Source: Eudorina sp. 2006-703-Eu-15 (lineage: Eukaryota > Chlorophyta > Chlorophyceae > Chlamydomonadales > Volvocaceae). Taken from it: a stretch of 64,000 nucleotides of DNA. The notes under the pieces were generated by a model. The model saw only the letters and a list, made by a program, of their open reading frames with translations. It was not told where the DNA came from and ran no database searches. A program made the translations under genes and the position numbers. Shown in pieces: positions 35,323-47,700 of this stretch; position 1 is the first letter of the stretch; every line of letters begins with the position of its first letter. Where the stretch lies: the NCBI GenBank assembly GCA_003117195.1, contig BDSI01000064.1, forward strand, positions 620,001-684,000. The letters run 5' to 3'.

Positions 35323-36563
35323 GCTGCTGCTGCTGCTGTTGCTGTCGCGCCTGGCGGCGGCAGCTGCGGAATTCCGCCCTCCGTTCGTCCCTACTGGAAT
35401 GTGTTCGTCGTTCGATTTTGGCGCTTTCGACACTTTTGGGTCGCAGCCCGGGTACACGGACGAGGCGATGCCCGCGTGGGGGTTGGTAGTGGGGCTTGTA
35501 CGGCGGCGGCTGGAGCGCCGGAACCACGGGTCATCGTGTCGCTCCGCCGCGTCCTCAAGGACTTCTGGGCCTTATATATACCCATGTCATCAGATCAGAT
35601 AAGATCGAATTTTGTTCTTTTGAATGCCGGAAGCCCTAGCGAGGCCGGAAACGGGTTGCGACTGACAGTGCACTCTGTGCGTGAGCAGCAGTTGTCCCTG
35701 CGTGGAAGGTGGAAGGGGCCACCGCCCGCACTCATGACTTTGGTTGACGTGACCTGGCGAGCGACCTGACCTGACCTGGGATAACCTGGGCTTGCCGTGT
35801 AAAACGAACACAGATCCGGTGTGGTCGCCCCCGCATTGCGCGCCTCGCCTCGCCGGCATCTACTCGGGTTCCCGCCAGTATCACCCGACTTCAAGCCCAC
35901 ACAACAACACAGACAGATATGGACAGACAGACAGACAGACAGGCGGGAGTTGCGACATGCCTAATCGGGCCTGTGAAGGGGCTGTGAAGAAATGGAGGAG
36001 ACTCGTCTAATGACGTCGCGGAGGTTTATTACCACAGGTGGGCCGAGTGGGCTTACTTCTGTTCATCCGTCGTTCTTATTCACGACTCTTTTGCATGAAT
36101 ATCAGTACAAACACTTACTCGACCGATCACAGGAAGTTCATGCATTTTCAGTGAAGTGGTGGGCCAGGTGGGCGACTGCGAGTCATGTGGCAGGGTGGGC
36201 GCAGACGTGAATTCACCATGAACATGTACACGGTGCAATTTTTGTATTTGAATTTCTTAAGCTTGCAAACCATGGCGACGCTTGGAGAATACATATTTTA
36301 CCCAAGAAGTCGCGTACGTCTCAAACTATAACCTTTATGTCCCTGTATGAGCAACATAGTGTAAAATTCCGTTCAAATATTATCTCTCGCTTCAGCTTCA
36401 TACGTTTAAAACAGCAAATAACATACTCATGTTTAATCGTACATTTACAACGGTTCTAACGGTAATTGTTTTGGTTGCGCATTGATCATAGTTTGAGTTG
36501 TATTATGTAAAACAGTTCAAACTCTAATATAACTCATGTGATATTGCGGGATAAACAGAGGAC
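32670..36563. other. 3.9-kb intergenic region
   Basis: No supportable gene. It contains a short CAACCTT-type 9-bp repeat (33109-33140), GT-rich tracts with a TTTAGA element (34640-34770), a CTG array (35287-35345), an ACAG run (35920-35942) and an AT-rich segment (36200-36560) just before the next gene. The CTG array and neighbouring frames give misleading Leu- or Cys-rich ORFs. Confidence 0.5.
35287..35345. repeat. (CTG)n trinucleotide array
   Basis: About 18 CTG triplets with one GCG and one TTG interruption, in intergenic DNA. It opens frames on both strands but has no gene context. Confidence 0.93.
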
Positions 36564-39470
36564 ATGGAGGTTTATCCGAAACTCGGAAAAGCTTTTGTAG
36601 GCCCGACGCCTGGGCTCCTGGATGTATTCCACTCGGCACCTCGTATCTGGGAGTGTCTCGAGCTGCATGACCTGGCCGCCATTCGCTGCTGCAGCCGTCA
36701 AGCTCGTGCCCTTCACGATGCAGCCTGCACCTCCCTGAACATCACCATTCGCGAGGGCTACTCCGTCGCGCAGGGGATGACCACGTTGCGAGGCATTATG
36801 GGCCGCGGATGCAAACCCGTGGAGCTGGCGGTCACGGCCCGTGTGCCCTTGCCTCCTGCTGCCACGTAAGCCAGAGAGTAGAGGCGCAGCGAGCTTCCTT
36901 CGTACCCGTGGGCGCTCCTGGCTCTATGATCTCCCCGCACCCAGGCAGGCATTTCCCAGCGCAACGGCTAAGATCCCGATGACACCCCGGGGACCCGGCC
37001 CGGCCCCCATCTGATACCCGCCGCCCCACCTGACCCCAGGTACGACATCCTCGCCACCTGCGCCGCCTCCGCTACCCGTGTCGCGCTGCACGGCCGCCAC
37101 CACCCGGCGGCGGACATCCGTGCCCTGCCCAACGCCACGCCTTCCCTGGAGCGGCTGGCCTTGGACCTGTACGACACAGCAGCCAGCCATGCCGCCGACG
37201 CGGCGCTCCGCGCCGCCGGTGCCCAGCTGATCGCCCTGCAGCTAAACCTGTACGGAGGTGCCGTACTGCCGTGCGACGGGCTCCGAAGCTGTATGGCGCT
37301 CACGGAGCTCCGTCTGCAGCTGAGCGTAGATCGCAATATGCACATCGGGCCCTTTAAATACGGCATGCAGCATACTCTGTACGGCGGCGCGAGCCGGCGA
37401 CGGGGCGGCGGCGGGGTTCAGGAGCCGTGCCGTGCCGCGGGGGCGTCCCGTGGGTCACATGGCGGACGACATGACGACAATGGCTGTGACGGCGGCGGCG
37501 GCGGCGGTGGCGGCGGTCCCGGCGGCCGTGGTGGTGCCGGCGGCGGCGGCGGCGGCAGACCCGGTAGGCGCAATCGCCGTTCCTGGCGCGGGGGTCCTAG
37601 GGTCACCGATCCAGTCAGCTTGACATCAACCCAACATCAACCTGTTGCCGTACAACGCCGACCGTTGCGGTGTCGTAACACAGAGAGGGATGGCGCGCAG
37701 CCACGGCGCAGCCCGCTTGCGTATGTCACGCCTGAGGGCCTGTATCCGGTGCATTTGGCTCCGAAACCAAACCCTGGGCCTGGCTGGACCCGGGAGCACT
37801 GCGGAGGAGGTCCGACAGGGAGGCGGATGGGCGCTTCCCTGTCGGCCTTCGCTGGCCGGTCGGAGCTCGGCGGATTAGAACACAAAGGTCAGCACACGCC
37901 GGCCGCCTCGACGGGTCTTGCGTCGTTGCATGTCCTCGTTGATACAGCAACGAGCCGTGCGTCGTTGCATGATACAATAACAAAAATCCCTGACGTCAAC
38001 CCCCCATGCGGCCCGCCCGAACCCTCGAGATACCCACCCGCGCCCGGCCGGCTGCTCCCTCCGAACAGTGCCGCCCGCTGTCGCGGCCATCGCCTCCCTG
38101 GAGCACCTCCGCTGCCTGGAGCTGTACGGCAGCGCCATCGATCGAATCTTGGATCCGCCGTACCGTCTGCTCGGCCTGGCCTCGCTCCGGAACCTGACGC
38201 GGCTCCGGATCGACCTGCCGGCCGACGGTACAGACGCGTTCCGGAGCGACGGCGCTGGCGGCGGCGCCGCCGCCGCCGTACCGGAAGCCGGCTTGAATGG
38301 TGCCGCACGCCTGGCGGCGGCGGCGGCGGCGGATGACACGGCGGACGCGGGAGGTGGTTGGCGGCTGGGGCCGACGCTGGCGGCGCTGACGTGGCTGCAC
38401 GATTTGGATCTAGGTTTGTCGTACAGTCTGCCGCCGGAGGCGCTGCCGTCACTTTCGCACCTGTCGCAGCTGACGCGGCTGCGCTGCGGCACCCTGCTCA
38501 CGCCGCTCCCGCAGCATCGGCTGCTACTGCCGCTGCCGTCGCCGCCGCCGCCGCCGTCGGTTCAGCAACCGCAGCAGCAGCAGCAGCCGGAGTCGCAGCA
38601 GCAGGAGCGGCCGCAGCAGCTGTTGCCTCTGCTGCAGCTGCCGCTTCCAGCATCACTGGAGAGCCTTCAGGTGCTTTTTGAGTCTTGGGTTGTCTGGGGT
38701 TGTGTTTCAACAGAAGGGAAACCCGCAACCCGGATGTATTCGGTAGTTGTCAAAGTCAACCAATATCGTACCTTGCCGGACGCCTTGAGGATGCGCGCCA
38801 AACCAGTTGTCGTAAAGCGCCCCGGACGCCTCTGTTTTCAGCTACCTGCCGTACCGTTGGCCGAATGACCGTTGGCCGTTGCACGGGCAATGCTGTGGTG
38901 CAACCTAGCAGGGACGCCCATATGACCTCCACGCTGTCTTTTGTACGGCATTTTGGACTACCGTACCTCAGCAAAGCTGCCAGTCGTACGGCGGTTGCAT
39001 GTGTACGGCATACCCGCAGGTGGCGTCGCTGCCGGCAGTGCCGGTGCTTGCGGCGCTGGCGGCGCTGCCGCGGCTCCGGACCTTGGAGCTGGAGCGGCCG
39101 AGGATCGGGAGGGCTTCCGTACAATCTGGCGGCGGAGGCGGTGCCGCCGCTGCCGCTGGCGGCGGCGGCGGCGGCGGCGGAGGCGCTGTCGGCGGCTCCG
39201 CCGCGAAGGCGCCGGCGGCGGCCGTTCGTCCCGCGAGATGCGAACCGAGTGTTAGTCAGGCCGGGGTTGACGCACGCGTTGGCAGTGTCCGCGGCGGCGG
39301 CGGTGGCCATGCGTTGTGGGTACCTGGACTGGGCGCTGCGCGGGAAGCGGCAGGTCGCGGCGGCGGCGGCGACGCCAACGGCTGTATCGTACGGGTCCTA
39401 TGTACGGCATCGAACGGCCAGGATGCGGCGTGCCTGGGCGCCAGGAGAGGCGATGGATGCGGACAGGGAC

Positions 39471-39516
<46 letters not shown>

Positions 39517-40616
39517 CGCATCGCCGGTCGTCGCCGCCGCCTGTGAGTCCCTCCGACTGACTCTCGTCAGTGAGGACTTCTGCCACGAGCGGCGGGGCTT
39601 GGTGGCGGCGCTGGACCGGTCGGAGGAGGTGGCGGTGGCGGCGCGGCTGCTGCGGCGGGTGCTTCAGCCCTCGGCGGCGCTGCGGCGACTGGCGCTGCAG
39701 CCGTTCGGCCGCTCGCCGGCGGCGACGCTGCAGGGTCCACATGCCGGGTGGATGGCGGAGCTGGCGGCGCTGGCGGGCGCTGTGGAGGCGGTGGAGGTGG
39801 TGGCTTTCGTCTTGGCGCCGGGGGACCTGAGCTCTTTGGCGGGGGCGTTACCAGGGCTCAAGGTAGTTGATCGGTTGGTCGGTTGGTTGATTGGTCAGTT
39901 GGGTTACCGTGGTTGGGCGATCCGTTGGGTAAGCTGGTCGAGACTGGGTCAGTCTGGGGCGCCCACAAGCAGTTAGCTGAGGACCGCACGAGTCCTAAGA
40001 GAGCAATGTCATGTACCCATCGCGGCTTATCAAGTCGGTACCGGCGCCGTATACCAAGCAATCGGACCTTTTCTCGGGCGATAAGTGCAATTCGTAAATG
40101 TCTACCAATGTCCTGAACCCCCAGTCTCACCCGCCCTGTCCCATCCCGGTCTCCGTGCTGCCTCAGGTCATCAGCCTCTTCGTGTGCCGCCTAGACGAGG
40201 ACGATGTACGGCGCCTCCAGGACGAGCATCCCGCCCTGACGCTGCGCCTGGACGCCAGCTGTGAGTACGACACTTGCGCCACTGCGTACGGCAGCGCTGG
40301 GCGGTTCCCGTACGGCGACAACAGCAGTGATGAGGAGTTTGTGGACGAGGCGGAGGCGCCGGATCCGGATCTGGATCGAGATCTGCAGGGCGTGTTCCCC
40401 GTGGCGGCTGAGTTCCAAGCCGCGTACGAACGGGCTTTGGACGTCACGGACGACGGGACCGACGGCGACGCTGACGGCGACGCCGACGACGACCTCGACC
40501 CGATTGATGACGACGAGCGGCCTGAAGGCCGCCGCGACGTCGACGCCGACGCCGGCGGCAGCGACGGGGCCGCCGAGGTCTGGGACAAGTACGGCAGGGA
40601 GTACGGCGGGGATTAA
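36564..40616 (+). CDS. Leucine-rich, F-box-like protein (paralogue A)
   Basis: Five exons (36564-36865, 37040-37563, 38069-38670, 39020-39862, 40167-40616) give about 906 residues, with intron phases 2, 1, 0 and 0. The N-terminus (LLDVFHSAPRIWECLELHDL, then RQARALHDAACTSLNI) resembles an F-box-type helical module followed by short leucine-rich segments (LERLALDLY, LRCLELYGSAI, LTRLRIDLP, LRTLELERP). Gly/Ala- and Gln-rich inserts interrupt the repeats. The C-terminus is strongly acidic (DGDADGDADDDLDPIDDDE). A partner gene with the same layout begins at 61344. A substrate-receptor role in ubiquitin ligation is possible from the architecture but is not shown. Exon 4 has a competing open frame with better third-position G/C, so its middle may be mis-framed. 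The donor of exon 2 was chosen to preserve phase. Confidence 0.75.
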
Positions 40617-41636
40617 GCCGGCGAAGGGGCTGGCATGAGCGGCGAGTATGATGATGATGAGCTGCATGACTGATTTGATACCGGTTCTGCCACCCTACCT
40701 ACACGACCGGCTGCAAGTACGGCGGTTCGTACTGGGGGTAGGTAGTACGGTGTACGGATGATTGCGATGACTCCAGGGGACCTGCTGGAATAGCCTGCTG
40801 GTATAGCCTTCCGTCGGCTGGTCCGAATCTGAATCGGGGTTGTTGATGGGATGAGGCGCCACCGAGCTGTCTGGGCCCGTAGGACTCCCGGTCGGTATTA
40901 AGGGTACACACCTTGTGGCGGTTACATACATACATACATACAGAGACGGATCCGCGCCATCCCCCCGCCGCACCCCTACCCTCCGCGCCACCGCCCTCCG
41001 CGCCACCGCCCTCCGCGCCACCACCAGTATAAACATTTATGCCGCGTAACAAATTGATGTCGGCTAACACACATCACATCACCTGACCGTGGACCCCGCC
41101 GGTCATCCACGCCACCCGGACGGTAGATCCCAACCGACCCATCCCGCGACCGCTGTCTGTCGACGCGGATGCCGCCAAATTCGCAACCAACAAAACAAAA
41201 GGCAGGTCGCCTCCGCAGTGTCGCGGAGCCGTTGAGTGTACTGCAGCTTGTACGGCATATGGTCGATTAGTACGGCCTGCGTCGCGTAAGCCGTCTTGCC
41301 TGACGGCCTGTCCGATTAGGGTGATGATGAAGAGCGCATCCACTCTCCCGCCCCGCGCTTAGTTCGTACTTAGTACGGCTGGTACGACGGTCGCCGTACC
41401 TTACATCGCGTATCGGTACAACCGTCCTCCAGTACGCATTTGGGTCGCATCACGACGTTACGGCACATCCCGGCGCTGTCGTCGGTGGGACCCGACGAGC
41501 TCCCTTCGTGATTTCCCATTGCGTGCGGCCTCAACCTCTGCCCAAACCCCAAACCCCCAAACACCCTGCGAGGAGCTGGTTTGATTTGTGTTTCCCCCCC
41601 GACCCCGATGGTTCCCATGCCGGGGCGGTTCTAAGC
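40617..41636. other. Convergent 3' intergenic region
   Basis: About 1 kb between the stop codons of paralogue A (plus) and the ABCA gene (minus). It holds a CATA tetranucleotide run near 40925-40941, repeated GGCGGAG-type units (40970-41023) and many GTACGGC motifs. No coding sequence is seen. Confidence 0.5.
41401..41405 (-). terminator. Candidate TGTAA polyadenylation signal of the ABCA gene
   Basis: TTACA on the plus strand reads TGTAA on the minus strand, about 230 nt downstream of the ABCA stop codon. TGTAA is the usual polyadenylation signal in volvocine algae. Assignment rests on position only. Confidence 0.45.
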
Positions 41637-41763
41637 TCACGTGCCAGCCGCCGCCTCCACCACCGCCCCAGCCTCCCGACATATCCGTACAAACACGGAC
41701 TCTAGGGAGGCGCTGGATACCGCCCAATCCAACAGTGCCATGGGCGCCGGCCCTTGCCCTTCC

Positions 41764-41796
<33 letters not shown>

Positions 41797-44700
41797 GCAA
41801 CCCCACTGCCGCTGCCGCTGACGCCGACGCCGCTGCACGTTTCCCCTTGGCGCACGTCAGCGGCCGCCGTCGCCGTCGCCGCCGCCAGGGTGGTCATTGT
41901 CGGGCCGGAGATGGCGCCTTCGCCGTACGCCTGCGCCGCCGCCATCGTACGGAAGAGCGCCGCCAGGTCGACGGTGGCGCGGGGGACTTCGTAGCTGTGG
42001 AAGCCGTTGAGGCAGTACACCTGCCGGCACGCGATAAGCAGCAGGGCCTTGTTGACATGTACGACATTAGTGTACCCATTATTTCAAATTGACACCGCAC
42101 GGGATGAGGACATGAGGTGAAGGATTGTCTCGCAAAGAGCACGCGCCCGTACAGCACCTGAGGATGTACGGCACCCGTTCAAGTAGTAGTGCAAGTCGTG
42201 GTAGGTACCGCCGTCGTACCCGCCTGCTGCTCTGCTCAGTTGCAGGTTCACTTGCCCCGCTGACGCACCTGCTTGGAACCGGAGCTGACGTACTGTCGTA
42301 CAAACGCCTCCGCCTCCTCGTCGGACCGTCCGGGCGCCACCGTCAAGCTGCATTCAGCGAGCGACCCGCGGGTCAGTGGGGGTCAGATCAAGATGCTCTG
42401 AAGTACGACACCTGGAGTAGCCCGGGTACGACAGCGGGTGTGGGCTCCTGCCGCGCGGTACTATATCCGAATATTAAACTCCATGGTTATGGCATATCTC
42501 TAGCTCAGGTTGGGCGTTATCTTGCCATATGTAGAGAGGACGCTCACACCGGGAGGGGGACAGATAGGGACGGGCGCGACCAAGTGCCTCACTCAACGCA
42601 AGTAGGGCCGAGATGCTATGCCCGACTGCCATCGCCACCACCACCACCACCACCACCGCCACCAATCGCCCTCCACGCCTCCAGCCTCCACCACCCTTCA
42701 CCGTCCTAGCACACAGCCCTGCATCGGCTTGGTCCTGGGCTCCTTTTTTCAGCTGTGACCAGTCCCGACCCCACCAGCCCCGACCTCACCAGCCCCGACC
42801 TCACCAGCCCCGACCTCCCGCTTTTTCGCTCTTCACTGACCTGACCCGCCCCTCACCCGTCCTTCACCACCCACCTGAGCATCAGGTAGGAGCTGAACCT
42901 GGCCATCAGCTGCTGCGGGCTGCCGATGCAGCGCAGCGCCCCGCCCACCACCATGCCCAGCCGGTCGCACAGCGCCTCCGCCTCCTCCATGTAGTGAGTG
43001 GTCAGGACGATGGCGCAGCGCTGCTTGGCGCCCAGCACCGCCTGAGGAGGGGGAGGTAGGGTGGAGTGTTGGGGTCACCAGCATGGGGGTCAATGAGAAG
43101 CCCGCTCGACCCAGGGTGTGTGTGTGGGGTGTGTGTGGGGTGGGGGTGGGGTGGAGTGTGTTTATCTGCGTGTGTAAGGAAAAAGGAGCAGCGAGAAGCG
43201 AAGTCCAGCTTGACCAGCGAAGTCCAGTTTGATACAGGTGTTTGTGTGCGTGTGTGTTTGTGTAGTGTGATTATGCAGCTGCTTTATGCGGATGTGCAGC
43301 AGTCGAGCCACCGAAGGGTGGAGTGCGTGGAAGAGTGACCTGAGGTCTGAGTTATGTCGTACTTTGCGGTACGGAAGGACTCCTGGGTCCAGATAAGTTT
43401 GCATGAGAACCCCTGCTAAGGGACCACGGCAGCCCGCTCCGAAACCGCGGCCTCCGCTGCAGCCAGGCCCTCTGCTTTCTCTTACCTGCCTGCCCTCAAC
43501 CGCCCGCCCCTCACCCACCCCTCACCCACCCGCCACAGCAGCCGCCGGGACGCCGGGTCCAGCCCCGTGGACGGCTCGTCCAAGTACAGCACCTGCGGAG
43601 AGCCCACCTGTACGGCAGGAACACGCCGTATGGTATCAGCGGGGTCGTACCTGCTGCCGTACATCAGCCGGGTGTCCGTGGGGTGAGGCGGGCGGGCAGA
43701 CATGCCTGCTGGTGTGCGAAACGCCGTAGGTACGACGCCGTCCTGGTGAGCTCGTACATGGCTTTCGTCTACCGTACTTTCGTAAACCAATTGCGTCTAA
43801 AACGTGTGCATATTCGAACCCCTCTCAATCTTTTCTTTCGCGAGATTTTTTGAGAGTGGAGGCGAAATGCCCGAGAGTGATGAGGCTCCTCAAAAGGGTG
43901 AGATCCTCAACCGGGTTCCCTAAACTCGACCCACGCCAGCACCCGGGTGGTCCGCTTACCCCCCCTATAATCCCGCCATCCACCCTGCCTCCGGCCGCCC
44001 CTCACCAAGGCGCACACGACGCTCAGCCGCCGCTGCATCCCCCCGCTGTAGCTCCCCGCGGCCACATCCGCCACCTCCGCCAGCCCCGCCTCCGTCAGCC
44101 GCTCCGAAACCGCGGCCTCCAGCGCCGGGCCGCGCAGACCCTGCGCGGCGTTTTGGTCACCGACCGATCGATCGAGCGGGGATGCAAACTTCATACAATA
44201 ATAAGTTTATAAAAGTGAGCTACAAGTTGGCCGCGCCGGGTCGAGGCGGCGGGAATACCACCACTCTTGACAGCAGCATCGATGTCGGGCTGGAGGAGGC
44301 TGCCGTGTCAGCCGTGTTCATGTGCAACCTGCTGGCGTTGAAGCCGAGGCAGGCGCCGTGGGTGTTTGGCGCAGCCTCCTCCAGCACCTTGTCGTTGGCG
44401 CGCTCGAAACATAATGGTGCAGGGGCGCCGCCGGCTGCAGCTGCGCGTTCGCTGCCGGGGCGCTAGCTACCAGCCGATACACCCATACATCCCAACTAAT
44501 CGCTCGCGGCATCATGAACGCACGTGGGGATGCAGCGGCGCCATATTCATGGCAACCATTTACCCCCCAAACCTGGAATCTCGTCAATCTCGAATCCCCA
44601 CGCAGGGCCCCGGATCCGTGATCCACGCAGCCACAATCTCGAATACCCTCCCAGCTCCCACCCTGTTTCCTTCCCCTCGCTCCCTCTCTCCCTCCCTCGC

Positions 44701-47700
44701 TCTCTGCCTCCCTCTCTCCCTCTCTCCCTCCCTCGCTCTCTGCCTCCCTCGCTCTCTGCCTCCCTCGCTCCCTCTCTCCCTCCCTCGCTCTCTGCCTCCC
44801 TCTCTCCCTCTCTCCCTCCCTCGCTCTCTGCCTCCCCGGCACCTGCCTTGATCCGCCCGAACAGCCGCACGTGCTCTCGACCGGTCAGGGAGGGCCAAAT
44901 GACGTCGTGCTGCGGGCAGATGCCCACCCGGCCAGCCACCCGGTCCGGGTGGGCGGCCAAGTCCACCCCGCAGACCAACACGCTGCCGGAGCTCGGCTCC
45001 AAGATACCTATATACGTATATTCATTTGGATTGGATGGAAACGGGGTTGGGGCGAGAGGGGTGCAGGAATCGGGGCGAGGGGCAGCAGCAGTGGATGGGG
45101 ACGAGGGGTTGAATGACTTGGGTGACTTTTCGCGGTTTCGCTGTCTTTATTGACATGAGGGGGTAGAGGCGCGCGAGGGCCTCCGTTTCCGGTGTGAATG
45201 GAGAGGAGGCGGGCGATGAGCGAGGGTGGAAGGGATGGAGAGGCTGGAGGGCGGGTCGGATCTCGGATGGCGGAGAACATGCAAGAGCTTGGGCACGTTG
45301 AGATGGCTGGAGGGGCGAGGAGTCATCTGGCTGATGAGGCTTTGTGGGGGAGGGTATAAGAAATTGGTAGACACATTAATCCGCATGGGTGGGTGGGAGC
45401 TGTACGAACGGCGCGGTGCGTGGCGGTGCACCCGCCCAACCACCCGCTGCAGCACCCTCCCACCCTGCATCATCCTCAGAGCGGTGGTCTTCCCGGCGCC
45501 ATTGGGCCCCAGCAGCCCCAGTGTCTCCCGGGAGCCAACCGTCAGCGACAACCCGCGGACCGCCACGTGAGGGCCCCGGCCGGCGGCCTGCGGTGCGTGG
45601 AGTGCGGAGGGCGGCGGTTACGGGGCGGCGGGGCGGGGCGGCGGGGCGGGGCGGCGGGGCGGGGGCCCATCAATCGGGAACCCTTAAGAGTGCGTGTTCC
45701 GTCCGTCAGCAGTGGGACACGTACGTGCCATGTGTCGTCGTATGTACTGCTGTACCATGTACGGCTGTCTCCGAGCGTGGCGAGGAGGGTCATCTCCATA
45801 GTTTTTGAAGGTGGTCGGGCCGCAGGCCGGTGATGGTGTCTCACTCATCATTTGGAATCTGGGATAGACCCCGAGGGCCCGCGTCGAACAAACAGCAGTT
45901 GGACTCCCCTCCATCCCTTCATCAGCCGCGAGGCGGACAGCGGCTCTCCGTGTGTCTACCGTGTACCCAGATGTGCCGGAAATCTATATTATATCATATG
46001 TTATTATATCATATGAATGAATGAATGAACGTTACAGCGGACCCCAAAGGGATCACCGGTGTATACCAGGGCACGCCCAAGCAGGCCCCACCGCCAAGGC
46101 GGCAGGACACCTCATATGTTATTATATACATCATATGTTATTATATATACTAAATATCATCCGCACGACCCACGGGGTTGCGATGCAATGGCCCCGCTCT
46201 GGGCGGGCCGCTGCTCTGCAGCTGCAGCTGGGACGTATGTGTCTATGTTACCCCCCCTGGGAGCAGGAATCTTTCGGGGGTCCGCAGCCCAAGGCAGCGA
46301 GCATGCCGACGGAAGGTCTGTAGCGCCGGCGGCGTCGCCCGTGACTCCGTCAAGTTGCTGCCACCCATCCAGGCCACATTGCTCCAGGGACGGCAGCCCC
46401 CACCTGGCTCGGGAAGACCTTCCGTACATTGCGGAGCAGCAGCGCGGGCGGGGCATCCGCCGCCACGCTGCCGCCCGGCGACCCGGCCGCCGCCACAGGG
46501 CCACGGAACAACCCTTCGCCGCCACCGCCGCAGCCGCCGCTGCCGCCGCTGCTGCTGTTCACGACCAGCAGCCTCCTCCAAAGCTCCTCCACGCGACGTC
46601 GCTCCTCCAGCACGTCCTCACCCTCCACGGCCTCGCCGTCGAGATCGCCGTCGCCGTCCCCCTCACCGATGGCGGTTGCGGCGGCAGTGGCGGCGGCGGT
46701 GGCAGCGGCGATGTCCTCGTCCGCCGCCACCGTCGCCGCCGCGGAGGACGGCACCTCCAGCACGGCGGCGCTGCCGCCGGCGCCGCCGCCGACGACATCG
46801 CTGCGGACACGCAGCCTCGCGAGGTGTCTGTTTCGCCGCTGGGCCACAAACCTGATGTGGGTCGGGTCGGGGCAGCCGCGGAAGGGCACGGCATCAGCAC
46901 GGCAAAATATCATGCCTTATTACTTACAAACATACACGCGCCGTGCGTGGTAAGCAAAAAAAGCAGTCGTACAGGTAAGTACGACATGCGGGACGCACGA
47001 CGACGGGTTCCGGAGCTAGCGCGCGGGGCTCCTCACCTGGCCCAGCGCTGCCGCGCCGCCGCGGGCGTGAACCAGTCCCATCCGCGGGGGTCATCCGGGC
47101 CCAGCTGGAAGCCCAGGAAGAAGAACGGGTGGCTGTGCACCCCCAGGTCGTCCGGGCCGAACACCTGCACACATGCAGTCATACACCGATTGACCGATAC
47201 CGGGTTGGGCGGGTTCTTTTTCTAAACACACACCGATACCGGCAGCGGTGCTTCCGCCAGCGGGCGGGCGGGGACGACATGCGGACATGGGAGCATGCAT
47301 TGCTGTTGTCACAAATTCCTGCACGTACGCCCTGCCCTACGATCGAGCAACCACGCACGCACGCACGCAACCACGCACGCAACCACGCACCTTGCTCCAG
47401 TACCAGGTCCACACAACGCACCAAACGGTAACCGCCGCCAGCAGCGCCCAGGCGGTTGTGGTACCGTTGCCATCGTCGTACAACCGGGACCAGGTAAGCC
47501 CTTCACAGTCACAGCGGATAGGCGAGATCCGATGGGATGCGTGTTGCACGGGTGTAAACAAGAGCAGGGCGTTAAAAATTAAACCCTAAACAGGAAAAGC
47601 ACAACAATCAACATACATCGAAGCGGGCTCGGGTACATCCACAGCCCAAGCCTGCATGGGAGGTGGTTGGGGACGGTGTCTCTGGGCGGCGCTGTCAAGC

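Noticed and set aside
44840..44846. GT donor (GCAG|GTGCC) for ABCA exon 19
   Set aside because: It gives a one-base frame error at the next exon and loses the conserved RIK-GL join.
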